Below are positions 9,195-17,629 of a stretch of 64,000 bases of DNA, one piece after another (within the stretch, counting starts at the first letter, position 1; each line of letters begins with the position of its first letter). Origin of the DNA: Anaerolineae bacterium (GTDB lineage Bacteria; Chloroflexota; Anaerolineae; Promineifilales; Promineifilaceae); NCBI GenBank assembly GCA_020848035.1, contig JADLAX010000055.1, positions 22,615 through 86,614 of the forward strand, in the 5' to 3' direction. Made by a program: the position numbers and the translations under genes. The notes beneath the pieces were generated by a model. That model was not told the DNA's origin and made no database searches. It saw nothing but the letters and a program-made list of their open reading frames with translations.

Positions 9195-9697
9195 TTTGTA
9201 AAACCGCCAGTACGTTAAGCTTAGCTTGCCCACCCAAATCATCAGACGAGGGCCTACCTTAGCGTCTATCTTTCAAGGTTGTTAATTTCAAGGACTCTAA
9301 TTTTAACATAAAAACTAAACTTTTAACTGAAAATTGAAGAGGAATATATGAGAACTGAGAGATTCAGGAGGCAAGCGTGATGCTACAGTGCTTCGTCAAA
9401 TGGTATTGACAACCTGCTTTTTGATGTTAGAATATTCATATTATATTAAGGTTTTTCTTAACTTAAACTTATTTTACATTGCATATCCTGACAGTTTCAC
9501 TGTCTTTCCCAGATTTGTGTCATATTTGCGTGAATATTTTGCCAAATAATGCCTAGCTTTTGGGCAAAATTGAGTCCTCTTAAACTGGGATAATTGGGAA
9601 GAAGAAGATTTTTACTTTTGCGTATAGACAAGCCCTGCTTGTTTATTTTATTTAGGTAAGCTTTATTGCATTACAAGTCACATAAGGAGAATTCGGA
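9195..9697. promoter_or_regulatory. Divergent regulatory region between carH-like gene and pufBA
   Basis: About 500 bp, clearly AT-richer than the surroundings, with no credible gene. It holds the candidate puf promoter (9406-9433), a pair of TTTCAAGG direct repeats (9271-9278 and 9286-9293) just upstream of the carH-like gene, and the pufB ribosome site AAGGAGA at 9684-9690. I did not find a clear TGT-N12-ACA PpsR-type box. Confidence 0.55.
9406..9433 (+). promoter_or_regulatory. Candidate sigma70-type promoter of the puf operon
   Basis: -35 TTGACA (9406-9411), 16-nt spacer, -10 TAGAAT (9428-9433), followed by a leader of about 260 nt before pufB. Confidence 0.5.
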
Positions 9698-9877
9698 ATG
9701 GCCAATAAAGATGCAAATCCCTACAACAATGATCAGGTTCCGGACAAATGGAAGAACCTTTTCACCAACGATGAATGGTATATGCATGACATCGTGGTAA
9801 AGGCGACCTACGGGTTCTTAGCCATTGCCATCGTTGCGCATATCCTGGTTTTCATGTGGAAACCGTGGTTGCAGTAA
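9698..9877 (+). CDS. pufB: Light-harvesting complex beta polypeptide (B808-866 type)
   Basis: 59 aa, one membrane span. The N-terminal part is polar and acidic (MANKDANPYNN...), followed by the Trp/Tyr-rich segment NDEWYMHDIV and the hydrophobic stretch ending in AIVAHILVFMWKPWLQ. H48, in the A-x3-H context before the WKPW end, is the expected axial ligand of the long-wavelength bacteriochlorophyll; H30, 18 residues earlier, matches the second conserved His of beta peptides and could serve the B800-type pigment. AAGGAGA lies 7 nt before the ATG. pufA follows after 72 nt. Recognition rests on the peptide pattern and on pufA/pufLM downstream. Confidence 0.9.
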   Translation: MANKDANPYNNDQVPDKWKNLFTNDEWYMHDIVVKATYGFLAIAIVAHILVFMWKPWLQ

Positions 9878-9949
9878 GCCCATCGTTACTTTAAGAATAA
9901 TAAATCCCTTTTGCTTGCATGCTAAGACAGAAAATAGGAGAGGTTTCTA

Positions 9950-10099
9950 ATGGCAGAACAACACAATGAACGTCCAGAACGTCCAGTTGAATTTCGTACA
10001 AGTCTGTTCTTGTACATTTTGCTCGGTGCCGCCGTTGCTTTGTTGATCCACTTCATCTTGCTGAGCACACCGACTTTTAACTGGCTGGCCGGGGCTTAA
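9950..10099 (+). CDS. pufA: Light-harvesting complex alpha polypeptide (B808-866 type)
   Basis: 49 aa, single span. A charged N-terminus (MAEQHNERPERPVEFRTS) is followed by FLYILLGAAVALLIHFILL; H34 in the A-x3-H pattern is the bacteriochlorophyll ligand, and the C-terminal NWLAGA tail contains a Trp that typically hydrogen-bonds the pigment. AATAGGAGAGG provides a ribosome site upstream. The beta-before-alpha order is the usual one for puf genes. The fused reaction-centre gene follows after a 441-nt structured spacer. Confidence 0.88.
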   Translation: MAEQHNERPERPVEFRTSLFLYILLGAAVALLIHFILLSTPTFNWLAGA

Positions 10100-10540
10100 G
10101 TTTTAGCTTTAGCCGAATTGGGGGGCGAGCAGATTTTTTGCTTCCACCTTTTAAACTTATATACAAAAATTGTGAGGCCGTGAGGTTTGTCTTCACCGGT
10201 AAGGTAGGTAAGGATAAAACCTGATGGCCTTTCTACAATTTTCTTAGAATCGATTTTTGGTTCTAAGTTTGATTAGTCTTACCTACAGCACATTCACAAT
10301 TGGATGTGTGTCCCTTCAATGAGTCGTTTTAGCTACGGCTAAATGAATCTAATGTTGCCAATAACTTGAGAAAGGGTTTGTCTTTCTCAAAGTGGTTTCT
10401 GGGAAGAGTGGCACAAGATAATGGTTCGAAGGACTCATCATTTGTTTCCCCTGACATAAGCGCCATCCTCAGTAACGGCGCAGATGGTTGCCTATGCCAG
10501 TGAAATACACATTTGGTCTACTAGTAAGGAGAGGCGGCCT
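10100..10540 (+). promoter_or_regulatory. Structured pufA-pufLM intercistronic region
   Basis: No credible gene in 441 nt. Several inverted repeats are visible: a long imperfect stem pairing 10165-10186 with 10216-10242, a clean hairpin with 7-bp arms CTTAGAA/TTCTAAG at 10243-10267, and a longer-range pairing GTAGGTAAG (10204-10212) with CTTACCTAC (10278-10286), which is an alternative to part of the first. No U-run follows, so an RNA-stability or processing role is likelier than termination. In purple bacteria a hairpin at this place sets the antenna:reaction-centre ratio; that analogy is inference. Confidence 0.5.
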
Positions 10541-12430
10541 GTGGTTACAGAGATAGTTACCCCTTCAGTAATACATACAAAACCAAATGTCGAAGGTGAG
10601 CGGCCAGCTGTTGAGAGAATAAGGGAAGGGGAGAACATTCCTTTTTCTGAGGTCGAAAAGCAGTATAAGAAGCCGGGAGGTACAATTCTTCACGCGGTTT
10701 TTGGAGCCGATCCCTTTGATTTTTGGTTAGGACGATTTTATGTCGGTACATTTGGCGCTCTATCCCTCTTGGGGATTTTTATGGGCGTTGCGAGTTATCT
10801 TTACCAGGCTTGGGTTGTGGAGGGGGCTTACAATCTTTTAAGAGCTCGTATTGATCCACCACCCATTAGCAATGGGTTGCGTTTTGCGACGCCTGGAGAG
10901 CCTGGCTTTTTTTGGCAGCTAACGGTAATTTTTGCCACAATTGCCTTTTTAGGGTGGTTGTTGCGACAAGTAGATATTTCCCGCAAGCTGGGCATGAGTT
11001 ATGAAATTCCCATTGGTTACGGTGCGGTTGTGTCTTCTTGGATCACGTTACAGTGGTTACGGCCGCTTGCCATGGGGGCTTGGGGCAATGGGTTCCCGCT
11101 TGGTATTACGCACCATTTAGACTGGGTTTCCAACATTGGTTACCAGTATTACAACTTCTTCTTTAATCCCTTCCATGCTATCGGCATTTCTTTGCTGTTT
11201 ACCTCCACCTTGATCCTGGCCATGCACGGTTCTGCGATTTTGAGCGCGGTAAACCAGCCCTATGTGACAGAAAGAAATGTGGACGGTTTTTGGCGTAACT
11301 TGTTAGGGTACAGCATCGGTGAAGTTGGTATCCATCGTTTGGGCTTCTGGTTGGCAATTGCGGCCGTTTTGTTTGCCAATCTCTGCATTTATCTGTCTGG
11401 TACGCTGGTGTTCAACTGGTCTACATTCTGGAATTTCTTCGACACGCTGCCGTTTTGGGAAGGTGCTGCGGCTGGGACCCTGCTGATTGGCGGTGGTGCC
11501 CTGGCGAGCGTCGTCTGGCGCGGACGGAGCCAACGTCCTGTGGATATGGATGAAGTTGAATATGGCGGCCGTGGTATTGATGGGACTGCTTTGCGGAAGA
11601 CCTACCGTGTCAAGTTCCTGGAACGGCTCTTTGGTGTCGGACAGGTTGGCCCGGTTTATCTGGGTATCGCTGGGGCTGTTGCCGTTGTGTTTGGTTTCCT
11701 CGCGGTATTTATCATCCTGGAAGATTATCTCAACCAGGTTGGTTACAATCCGATTCTGTTCTTGCGCGAGTTTTTCGTGTTGACGGTGAATCCCCCGGCC
11801 ATGAGCTATGGTTTGAGCATGGCTCCGTGGCGTGAAGGTGGTGCCTGGGTTGTGGCAACCTTCCTGATTAACATTTGTGTAGTTGCCTGGTGGCTGCGCG
11901 TATACGGCCGTGCCAAAGCCGCCGGTTTACGTCCTACACTGGCCTATGCATTCGCCGCTGCGCTGTTCCTTTACTTCATCATCTACCTGATTCGCCCTGT
12001 TATCATCGGTAACTGGGCACAGGCTCCGGGGCAAGGGTTTAAAGCCATACTCGACTGGACCAACAATGTTAGCATCCAGTTTGGTAACTTCTACTACAAC
12101 CCCTTCCACATGATCTCCATCTTCTTCCTGTTGGGTTCCACCGTGCTGTTGGCCATGCATGGCGCAACGATTGTGGCGACCTCTAAATATGGCTCGCATC
12201 GTGAAATTGAAGAAATGATGGCTGAAGGATCAGGTACACACCGGGCACAGCTGTTCTGGCGCTGGACTATGGGTTTCAACGTAAACTCAAAAACAATTCA
12301 TGACTGGTGCTGGTGGTTTGCCATTTTGACCGTCATCGCCGGTGGAATTGGTTTACTTCTGTCTGGTACGGTCATTACTGATTGGTATGCCTGGGCGCAA
12401 AGCATTGGCATCACTGCCCCACTGCCCTAG
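10541..12430 (+). CDS. pufLM: Fused photosynthetic reaction centre L-M protein
   Basis: 629 aa from GTG 10541, chosen for the AAGGAGAGG at 10526-10534; an in-frame ATG at 10484 has no such site. Residues about 45-300 are the L half, about 370-629 the M half, joined by a continuous linker; separate L and M are usual, a fusion is known from Roseiflexus. L half: H192 (HHLDW, Rhodobacter L153 position), special-pair H212 (NPFH), iron ligands H229 and H265. M half: special-pair H523, iron ligands H540 and H587, and E555 at the M234 position. The residue before LDW in the M half is I503 where purple bacteria have His M182, so a bacteriopheophytin should replace one accessory bacteriochlorophyll, as in Chloroflexus; L531 at the M210 position also follows Chloroflexus. 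About ten membrane spans. Confidence 0.96.
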   Translation: MVTEIVTPSVIHTKPNVEGERPAVERIREGENIPFSEVEKQYKKPGGTILHAVFGADPFDFWLGRFYVGTFGALSLLGIFMGVASYLYQAWVVEGAYNLLRARIDPPPISNGLRFATPGEPGFFWQLTVIFATIAFLGWLLRQVDISRKLGMSYEIPIGYGAVVSSWITLQWLRPLAMGAWGNGFPLGITHHLDWVSNIGYQYYNFFFNPFHAIGISLLFTSTLILAMHGSAILSAVNQPYVTERNVDGFWRNLLGYSIGEVGIHRLGFWLAIAAVLFANLCIYLSGTLVFNWSTFWNFFDTLPFWEGAAAGTLLIGGGALASVVWRGRSQRPVDMDEVEYGGRGIDGTALRKTYRVKFLERLFGVGQVGPVYLGIAGAVAVVFGFLAVFIILEDYLNQVGYNPILFLREFFVLTVNPPAMSYGLSMAPWREGGAWVVATFLINICVVAWWLRVYGRAKAAGLRPTLAYAFAAALFLYFIIYLIRPVIIGNWAQAPGQGFKAILDWTNNVSIQFGNFYYNPFHMISIFFLLGSTVLLAMHGATIVATSKYGSHREIEEMMAEGSGTHRAQLFWRWTMGFNVNSKTIHDWCWWFAILTVIAGGIGLLLSGTVITDWYAWAQSIGITAPLP

Positions 12431-12559
12431 CGACAACACATTTGCTAGCCGCACTTTTCATGCTGACTATGACCTTGCCCAAAGGTGCGGCTAGTAGATT
12501 TCAAACCTAAGTGTTGTTGTCACAAAAAAGTTACCAATTCAGGTAAAGAGGAGATTAAA

Positions 12560-13510
12560 ATGCGTCGCGGTTTCAAGAATCCAAGCGGGCCTAACTTAGC
12601 GTTTTGGGCCGTCTTCTTACTCGTAACAGTTTTACTCTTGAGCGGTGCTTTGTGGGTGCTTAGCTTTGTTCGGGGAACTGTAGTCTCTGCGGCAGAGGAT
12701 GAAGTTGTTCTCAATCAGGCTTACATCAACTACTCGACAGCGGGCGATTATGTCACTGCGGAGTCGAATGCGGCAATTCAAGCCTACATCGCAGAATTCC
12801 CCCAACCACAAAACGCTCAAGTTTTGACAGGAATGACCACCTCCGAAATCTGGAGCTTCATGACAGCTTACGTAGCCGGTGGTTTGCAGGTGGATTGCAC
12901 CTACTGTCATAACATTAACAACTTTGCTGCTGATGGTGCAGAGATCGGCGATGACGCCGTGGCTACCCGGAAAGACAATGCCCGGCAGCATCTGCAAATG
13001 GTGGCCGATCTCAACCAAAATTGGCTGACTCAGCTGGCGGAAATTGAAGGCAAACAACCTTCAGGTGCGCAGATTATTTGTGCGACCTGCCATTTGGGTG
13101 AAGCCATTCCCACGGCATGGCCAGAAGATCTGCATGCTTTGCCGGATGATTATCGGCTGCCGCTCGACAACCTGGATGTTCTTCTGGTGACGGGCAAACT
13201 TGACATCTCTCTGGATGCTGTGCAGTACAATCAGCACACTATGTACCACTTCAGCGAAAGCCTGGCGGTTGGTTGTACCCACTGCCACAACTCGCGGTAC
13301 TTCCCCGATTGGGGGCAGCCTGCCAAGTACTATGCCCTGACGATGTTGCAGATGTCGCAGCACATTCTCAACAATTACCAGGACACGATGAATGGGCAGG
13401 AGCCGTCTTGCTACCTCTGTCATCGTAACGAAGTACGGCCGCCTGGTGCAGCGCAGGCCGAAGTCTTCTTGCCAGAGGTCTTAAGATCAAGTTATTCCCC
13501 GGAAGAGTAA
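12560..13510 (+). CDS. pufC: Membrane-anchored tetraheme reaction-centre cytochrome c
   Basis: 316 aa from ATG 12560, preceded by AAAGAGGAG; the frame is open upstream but without a start signal. An N-terminal span (about residues 12-37) anchors the protein, without a lipobox Cys. Four CxxCH heme sites are seen at about residues 113, 174, 239 and 284 (CTYCH, CATCH, CTHCH, CYLCH). Helices carrying Met (SFMTAYV, LQMVAD, MLQMSQ) probably supply sixth ligands. The protein re-reduces the oxidised special pair; the likely donor is the cupredoxin at 3667-4125. It follows pufLM by 129 nt in the same direction. An uncleaved N-terminal anchor rather than lipidation resembles the Roseiflexus cytochrome. 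Confidence 0.93.
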   Translation: MRRGFKNPSGPNLAFWAVFLLVTVLLLSGALWVLSFVRGTVVSAAEDEVVLNQAYINYSTAGDYVTAESNAAIQAYIAEFPQPQNAQVLTGMTTSEIWSFMTAYVAGGLQVDCTYCHNINNFAADGAEIGDDAVATRKDNARQHLQMVADLNQNWLTQLAEIEGKQPSGAQIICATCHLGEAIPTAWPEDLHALPDDYRLPLDNLDVLLVTGKLDISLDAVQYNQHTMYHFSESLAVGCTHCHNSRYFPDWGQPAKYYALTMLQMSQHILNNYQDTMNGQEPSCYLCHRNEVRPPGAAQAEVFLPEVLRSSYSPEE

Positions 13511-13610
13511 GAATGAAGGCCTGTCGTTACGATAGGCCTCATTCACTTTGCTTTGATGGACAATGCTACACAGTGTTGAAAGACCGATTTCACCGTAAGT
13601 CGGTCTCTTT
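13511..13610 (+). terminator. Two hairpins downstream of pufC
   Basis: First hairpin 13511-13544: arms GAATGAAGGCCT and AGGCCTCATTC, one bulged A. Second hairpin 13579-13610: arms AGACCGA and TCGGTCT followed by CTTT. Neither has a long T-run, so partial termination or mRNA 3'-end protection between puf and bchG is the most I would claim. Confidence 0.5.
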
Positions 13611-13644
13611 ATCAATCTGAAATTCACTTTAAAAAAAACAATAT

Positions 13645-14559
13645 ATGACTTCAATAGAAACCTCCAGCCCACCAACTCAGGTAGCACAACCGTCTGTCTT
13701 GCGGCGCTCCCTCGTCCTTATGAAGCCAATTACCTGGTTTGGGCCGATGTGGGCGTTTTTATGTGGTGCAGTTGCCAGTGGGGCAACGACCTGGTCACTA
13801 GCAGATATAGGCCTCGTCATTTTGGGTATCATCATGGCGGGGCCTATCTTGTGTGGCTTTTCTCAGGTCATTAATGATTATTTTGACCGGGATATCGATG
13901 CGGTTAATGAGCCGTACCGGTTAGTTCCATCTGGGTTGGTATCTACCAAACAGATTTTTGTTACGCTCTTTGTCTTGCTGGTTGCTGGTTTGTTTGTCAG
14001 CAGCTTTTTGAACTTGCGGGTGATGTCATTTGTTATTGCCGGGCAGGTGTTGGCTGTTTTGTACAGTGCCCCGCCTGTTCGGGCCAAGCGAAATGGCTGG
14101 GCCGGCAATGCGATGGCGGCCGTTTCCTATGAAGGTCTGGCGTGGATGGCGGGACACGCTGCTTTTGCCCCACTTACCGGACCAAGTATTCTGATTGCCC
14201 TCCTTTACTCTTTGGGTGCTCACGGCATTATGAGCATCAATGACTACAAGAGCATTGATGGGGACAAGGAAGGTGGGGTTAGCACAATCCCGGTTTTGTA
14301 TGGACCCAAGGTAGCTTCCTGGTTGATCGTGATCACCATGAATGTGGCACAAATCGTGGTTATTGGTGCTTTTTTGTACTGGAACCTTTGGTGGGCTGCC
14401 TTGATAATCACCCTGATTTTGATGGCCCAGATACCCATTCAGCGCACCTTTTTGCGCGATCCTATGGCCAACTACCTGAAGTTTAGCGCCATTGGGGTTA
14501 GCTTTTATGTATGGGGCATGATGGCAGCGGCCGTTGGTTTGCGTTCAGTGGGTGGTTAA
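13645..14559 (+). CDS. bchG: Bacteriochlorophyll synthase (UbiA prenyltransferase family)
   Basis: 304 aa. It attaches the geranylgeranyl or phytyl tail to bacteriochlorophyllide a. The UbiA-family aspartate motifs are both clear: NDYFDRDIDAVNEPYR near residue 75 and NDYKSIDGDKEGG near residue 199, in chlorophyll-synthase form. About eight to nine hydrophobic segments place it in the cytoplasmic membrane. The PGC position, directly before bchP, which reduces the attached tail, supports the call. The start ATG at 13645 gives the usual polar leader of about 25 residues before the first span. Confidence 0.93.
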   Translation: MTSIETSSPPTQVAQPSVLRRSLVLMKPITWFGPMWAFLCGAVASGATTWSLADIGLVILGIIMAGPILCGFSQVINDYFDRDIDAVNEPYRLVPSGLVSTKQIFVTLFVLLVAGLFVSSFLNLRVMSFVIAGQVLAVLYSAPPVRAKRNGWAGNAMAAVSYEGLAWMAGHAAFAPLTGPSILIALLYSLGAHGIMSINDYKSIDGDKEGGVSTIPVLYGPKVASWLIVITMNVAQIVVIGAFLYWNLWWAALIITLILMAQIPIQRTFLRDPMANYLKFSAIGVSFYVWGMMAAAVGLRSVGG

Positions 14560-14589
14560 CGGAACTTTGGTACATAGGGAGATCGTTCC

Positions 14590-15804
14590 ATGAAACCAAT
14601 ATTAGTTGTTGGTGCTTCTGTGGGGGGGGCAACGGCCGCAAATACCCTCGCGCTGGCTGGTTTGCCAGTGATTATGCTGGAACGAGATTTGTCTTGGGTA
14701 AAACCATGTGGTGGAGCTTTGCCGCCAAAAGCGTTTGAGGAGTTTGATCTGCCCCAATCGCTGATCTCGCGCAGGGTTTATAAGACGACGATTTATTCGC
14801 CTTCCAACAGGCGGACTGAAATAGATGTGGTCGGATTGGAAGAAGGGGACCACGATTACGTGGCGATGGCCTGCCGCGAGGATTTAGATCCGTTTTTGCG
14901 GGCGCGGGCTGTAGCCAACGGAGCTGAGCTGATCGAAGGCCAACTGCTGGATTTGAGTGTGCAGTCGGACGGGGTGGAAGTGACTTACCGGGCCAAAGGG
15001 GAGCGGGAAAAGCAAACCATGAAGGTTGAGGTGGTGATCGGGGCCGATGGGGCCTACTCTACCACGGCCAAGGCTTTGGGGTTGGAGCGCTTGCCACGCT
15101 GTATTGCCATTCAAGAGCGCATTCGCCTGCCAGAGGACAAGATGGCCCGCTGGCAGGAAACGGCCGATCTCTACCTCGGCCATGACGTCAGCCCTGATCT
15201 ATATGCCTGGGTCTTCCCTAAATCGGACCATGTGGCGGTGGGTTGTGGTGCTGGGCCGGGCAATACGGCCGAAGCGCGCCGTCTGCTGGCTAACTTAAAA
15301 CAACGCATTGCCCCGGAACTGGCTGGGGGTGAGGTTTTCTTGGAAGAAGCGCACGCGCTGCCGATGCACCCGCGTGAACATATTGCCTTTGAACGGGCGA
15401 TGTTGATCGGGGACGCAGCCGGGTTGGTGGTAGGTACCTCTGGGGAGGGCATTTATTGGGCGATGAAGAGCGGCAAACAGGCGGCTCTGACGCTCATCGA
15501 CGTACTGCCGGATGTGTCTGAAAAGGCACTGCGGCAGTACGAGAAGATTTGGTGGAAGGAATACCGCACGATGTACCGCTTTTTGCAGTGGTTACAGAAG
15601 TGGGGTTATGGCAATGAGCGGCAAATGGAGGTGTTTACCGATATGTGCCGCAACAAGGATGTGCAGCAGCTCACGTTTGAGTCTTACATGCACAAGCGGA
15701 TGACGCGGGTGCCCTGGGTGGCGCAGATGCGTATGACGGGCGACATTTTGGCGGCGCAGGTGCGGCATTATTTGCGGCCACGCACAAAAAGGATGTCGTC
15801 GTGA
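14590..15804 (+). CDS. bchP: Geranylgeranyl reductase (bacteriochlorophyll tail reduction)
   Basis: 404 aa, normal for the family. FAD-binding N-terminus VVGASVGGATAANTLA, the CGGALPPKAFEEF motif following WVKP, VVIGADGAYS, and the second FAD motif MLIGDAAGLVVGTSGEGIYWAMKSG are diagnostic of ChlP/BchP. It reduces three double bonds of the geranylgeranyl tail to phytyl using NADPH or another reductant. AGGGA precedes ATG 14590 and the gene is 30 nt behind bchG; its TGA shares one base with the ATG of puhE. The paralogue at 4268-5449 is more divergent, so this is the better candidate for the pigment enzyme. Confidence 0.93.
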   Translation: MKPILVVGASVGGATAANTLALAGLPVIMLERDLSWVKPCGGALPPKAFEEFDLPQSLISRRVYKTTIYSPSNRRTEIDVVGLEEGDHDYVAMACREDLDPFLRARAVANGAELIEGQLLDLSVQSDGVEVTYRAKGEREKQTMKVEVVIGADGAYSTTAKALGLERLPRCIAIQERIRLPEDKMARWQETADLYLGHDVSPDLYAWVFPKSDHVAVGCGAGPGNTAEARRLLANLKQRIAPELAGGEVFLEEAHALPMHPREHIAFERAMLIGDAAGLVVGTSGEGIYWAMKSGKQAALTLIDVLPDVSEKALRQYEKIWWKEYRTMYRFLQWLQKWGYGNERQMEVFTDMCRNKDVQQLTFESYMHKRMTRVPWVAQMRMTGDILAAQVRHYLRPRTKRMSS

Positions 15805-16664
15805 TGCAGCCCTTTTACCAGCCAGTGCTGTTTGCCCTGTTTGTCTGGTGGTTTGTTACCGGGCTTGTTTTTGTGGCTTACGGCCGTTCCCCACGCATCA
15901 CCCACCTCTACTTCCTGGGGGCCACCGTGGTGATGCTGCTGGCTGTGGCCGGGTTTATCTACGCCCTGGAGATTGTGACCCCGGCGGGTGTTTACCTGAG
16001 CCTGACCTGTGGCATTCTTATCTGGGGCTGGCAGGTGTCCGGCTACTACCTGGGTTACATCACCGGGCCAGAGCAGAGCGTGCAGTTTTATGAGATGGTG
16101 GGCAATGGTCGTTCTACAACGCCCTTTGCCCGTTTTCGCTACGCGCTCCAGGCCAGCCTGTACCATGAACTGCTGATTGTGAGCTTTCTTGGCTTGCTTG
16201 TTTTCTTGAGCCAGGGTTCGCCCAATCGGTGGGGACTTTGGATTTTTATCGCCTTGTGGGTCATGCATGCCCTGGCCAAAGTCAACGTCTTTTTGGGCGT
16301 TCGCAACTTTCGTATTGAATTTTTGCCAGCGCATTTACATAAGCTCGACCGCTTGCTCAGCAAACAGGCCAGTAACCCGTTGATGCCCATCACGGCCTTG
16401 TTTGGCACGTGTATAGCCCTGGTGCTCACTTACCGGGCGATCATGCCAGGAACTGCGCCGGATCAGGTTGTGGGGCATCTGGCTGTGGGTACGATGTTGG
16501 TTTTGGGAGTTATTGAAAATATCTTGCTCGTTTTGCCGCTGCCCGCCACGTTGTGGGGCTGGGGCGTTCGTGCTTTACCGAAATCAGTCAACCTACCCGC
16601 CGAACCCCAACAAAAAAAACAGCCAACCCTGAGGATTTTTCCCGAACAGGTAGTGGAAGGTTGA
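15804..16664 (+). CDS. puhE: Photosynthetic complex assembly protein PuhE (DUF3623)
   Basis: 286 aa, about seven to eight membrane spans, ending in a short polar tail. Conserved stretches match PuhE of purple bacteria: LFVWWFVTGLVF near the N-terminus, ILIWGWQVSGYYLGYITGP, YHELL, and especially AKVNVFLGVRNF followed by EFLPAHL. In purple bacteria puhE sits in the puh operon next to the H-subunit gene and affects reaction-centre/antenna assembly; its biochemical role is not settled. The ATG at 15804 overlaps the bchP stop by one base (a GTG three bases earlier is an alternative), implying coupling. No PuhA (H subunit), PuhB or PuhC is seen nearby, in keeping with reaction centres of this group lacking H. 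Confidence 0.85.
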   Translation: MQPFYQPVLFALFVWWFVTGLVFVAYGRSPRITHLYFLGATVVMLLAVAGFIYALEIVTPAGVYLSLTCGILIWGWQVSGYYLGYITGPEQSVQFYEMVGNGRSTTPFARFRYALQASLYHELLIVSFLGLLVFLSQGSPNRWGLWIFIALWVMHALAKVNVFLGVRNFRIEFLPAHLHKLDRLLSKQASNPLMPITALFGTCIALVLTYRAIMPGTAPDQVVGHLAVGTMLVLGVIENILLVLPLPATLWGWGVRALPKSVNLPAEPQQKKQPTLRIFPEQVVEG

Positions 16665-16668
16665 AATT

Positions 16669-17562
16669 ATGACAAACGCTCAAACATTATGGGATCCAAC
16701 CATCCTTTCGGCGCCGCTGGCTATCCAGCGTGGGGAGAAAGAAACTCTCACCTTGAAGCGTGCCGCGGGTCCTGTAGTGGTCGATGTGTGGCCGGCCCGG
16801 GCGGCAAACGGTGCAACCCCTATTCTGCTGATTCATGGCTGGGGTGGCAGCGGCAGCTATTGGGAAGATACAGCCCGGCGGTTGTCTAAAACTGCCCAGG
16901 TGATCGTGCCCGATCTGCCGGGAACCGGCCGTTCGCAGCCAGTGAAGTCGGCTCAAAATTTATATGACCAGGTAGCGACTCTTAAATTTGTTGTGGAGAA
17001 GCTGGGCCTGGAAAAAGTGCAAATCGTGGGCCATTCGATGGGAGCTGCCATGACGTTGCTGTTGGCCGAGCAAATTCAGGAGCGGGTTGAGCGTCTGGTG
17101 TTGACCTCTATGTGCTTTTTCATGACACAAAAGCAGGCCGACATCTACAACTCTATCATGAAGTTTGTGCGGCTGATGATGCGGGTGCGCTTTAGACAAA
17201 TGGCGGACATTCCCGGGCTGTCTTACATGATGGCCGTGCGCTATTTTTATAAAGTGCCCGATGATCAGGAGCTGCTGCGCCAGGGTTTTATGGATTATCT
17301 GACGCTAGACTTTGAAACGGCCGCTGCCTGCGCCGAAAACGCCACGGATCCTGGCATTGAAGCGGCTGGCGCGGCAGTTCAGGTGCCAACCTTGCTCATC
17401 GCCTGCCGTCAAGACCAGGTGATGCCGGTGGAAAACGTCAACTACACGGTGAGCGTCATCCCCAACTGCGAACTCCGCTGGATGGAACAGTGTGGCCATC
17501 TGCCTATGGTGGAAAAAGCGGACGAGTATATGGGAATTTTGCACAGCTTTTTGCAGGTGTAA
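16669..17562 (+). CDS. bchO: Alpha/beta hydrolase, BchO-like (putative Mg-chelatase accessory protein)
   Basis: 297 aa. Canonical alpha/beta hydrolase features: LLIHGWGGSGSYW (oxyanion region), nucleophile elbow GHSMGAA near residue 123, DQVMP carrying a likely acid, and the catalytic His in CGHLPMVEKAD. BchO is an uncharacterised hydrolase found in photosynthesis clusters of purple bacteria and Chloroflexota beside Mg-chelatase or bchF genes; the symbol rests on this context and on length. It starts 5 nt after puhE and is followed by bchF. A generic hydrolase cannot be excluded. Confidence 0.72.
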   Translation: MTNAQTLWDPTILSAPLAIQRGEKETLTLKRAAGPVVVDVWPARAANGATPILLIHGWGGSGSYWEDTARRLSKTAQVIVPDLPGTGRSQPVKSAQNLYDQVATLKFVVEKLGLEKVQIVGHSMGAAMTLLLAEQIQERVERLVLTSMCFFMTQKQADIYNSIMKFVRLMMRVRFRQMADIPGLSYMMAVRYFYKVPDDQELLRQGFMDYLTLDFETAAACAENATDPGIEAAGAAVQVPTLLIACRQDQVMPVENVNYTVSVIPNCELRWMEQCGHLPMVEKADEYMGILHSFLQV

Positions 17563-17629
17563 GGATTGGCAGAAAGCGTAAGCGTCGTTTGCCAATTATT
17601 TGTCGTAGGGAAAGGAAAGATAGGAGAAC

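Noticed and set aside
10541..12430. pufLM fusion as an artefact of a missed stop or frameshift
   Set aside because: The linker is continuous and of plausible composition, and the same fusion is known in Roseiflexus; reads should still be checked.
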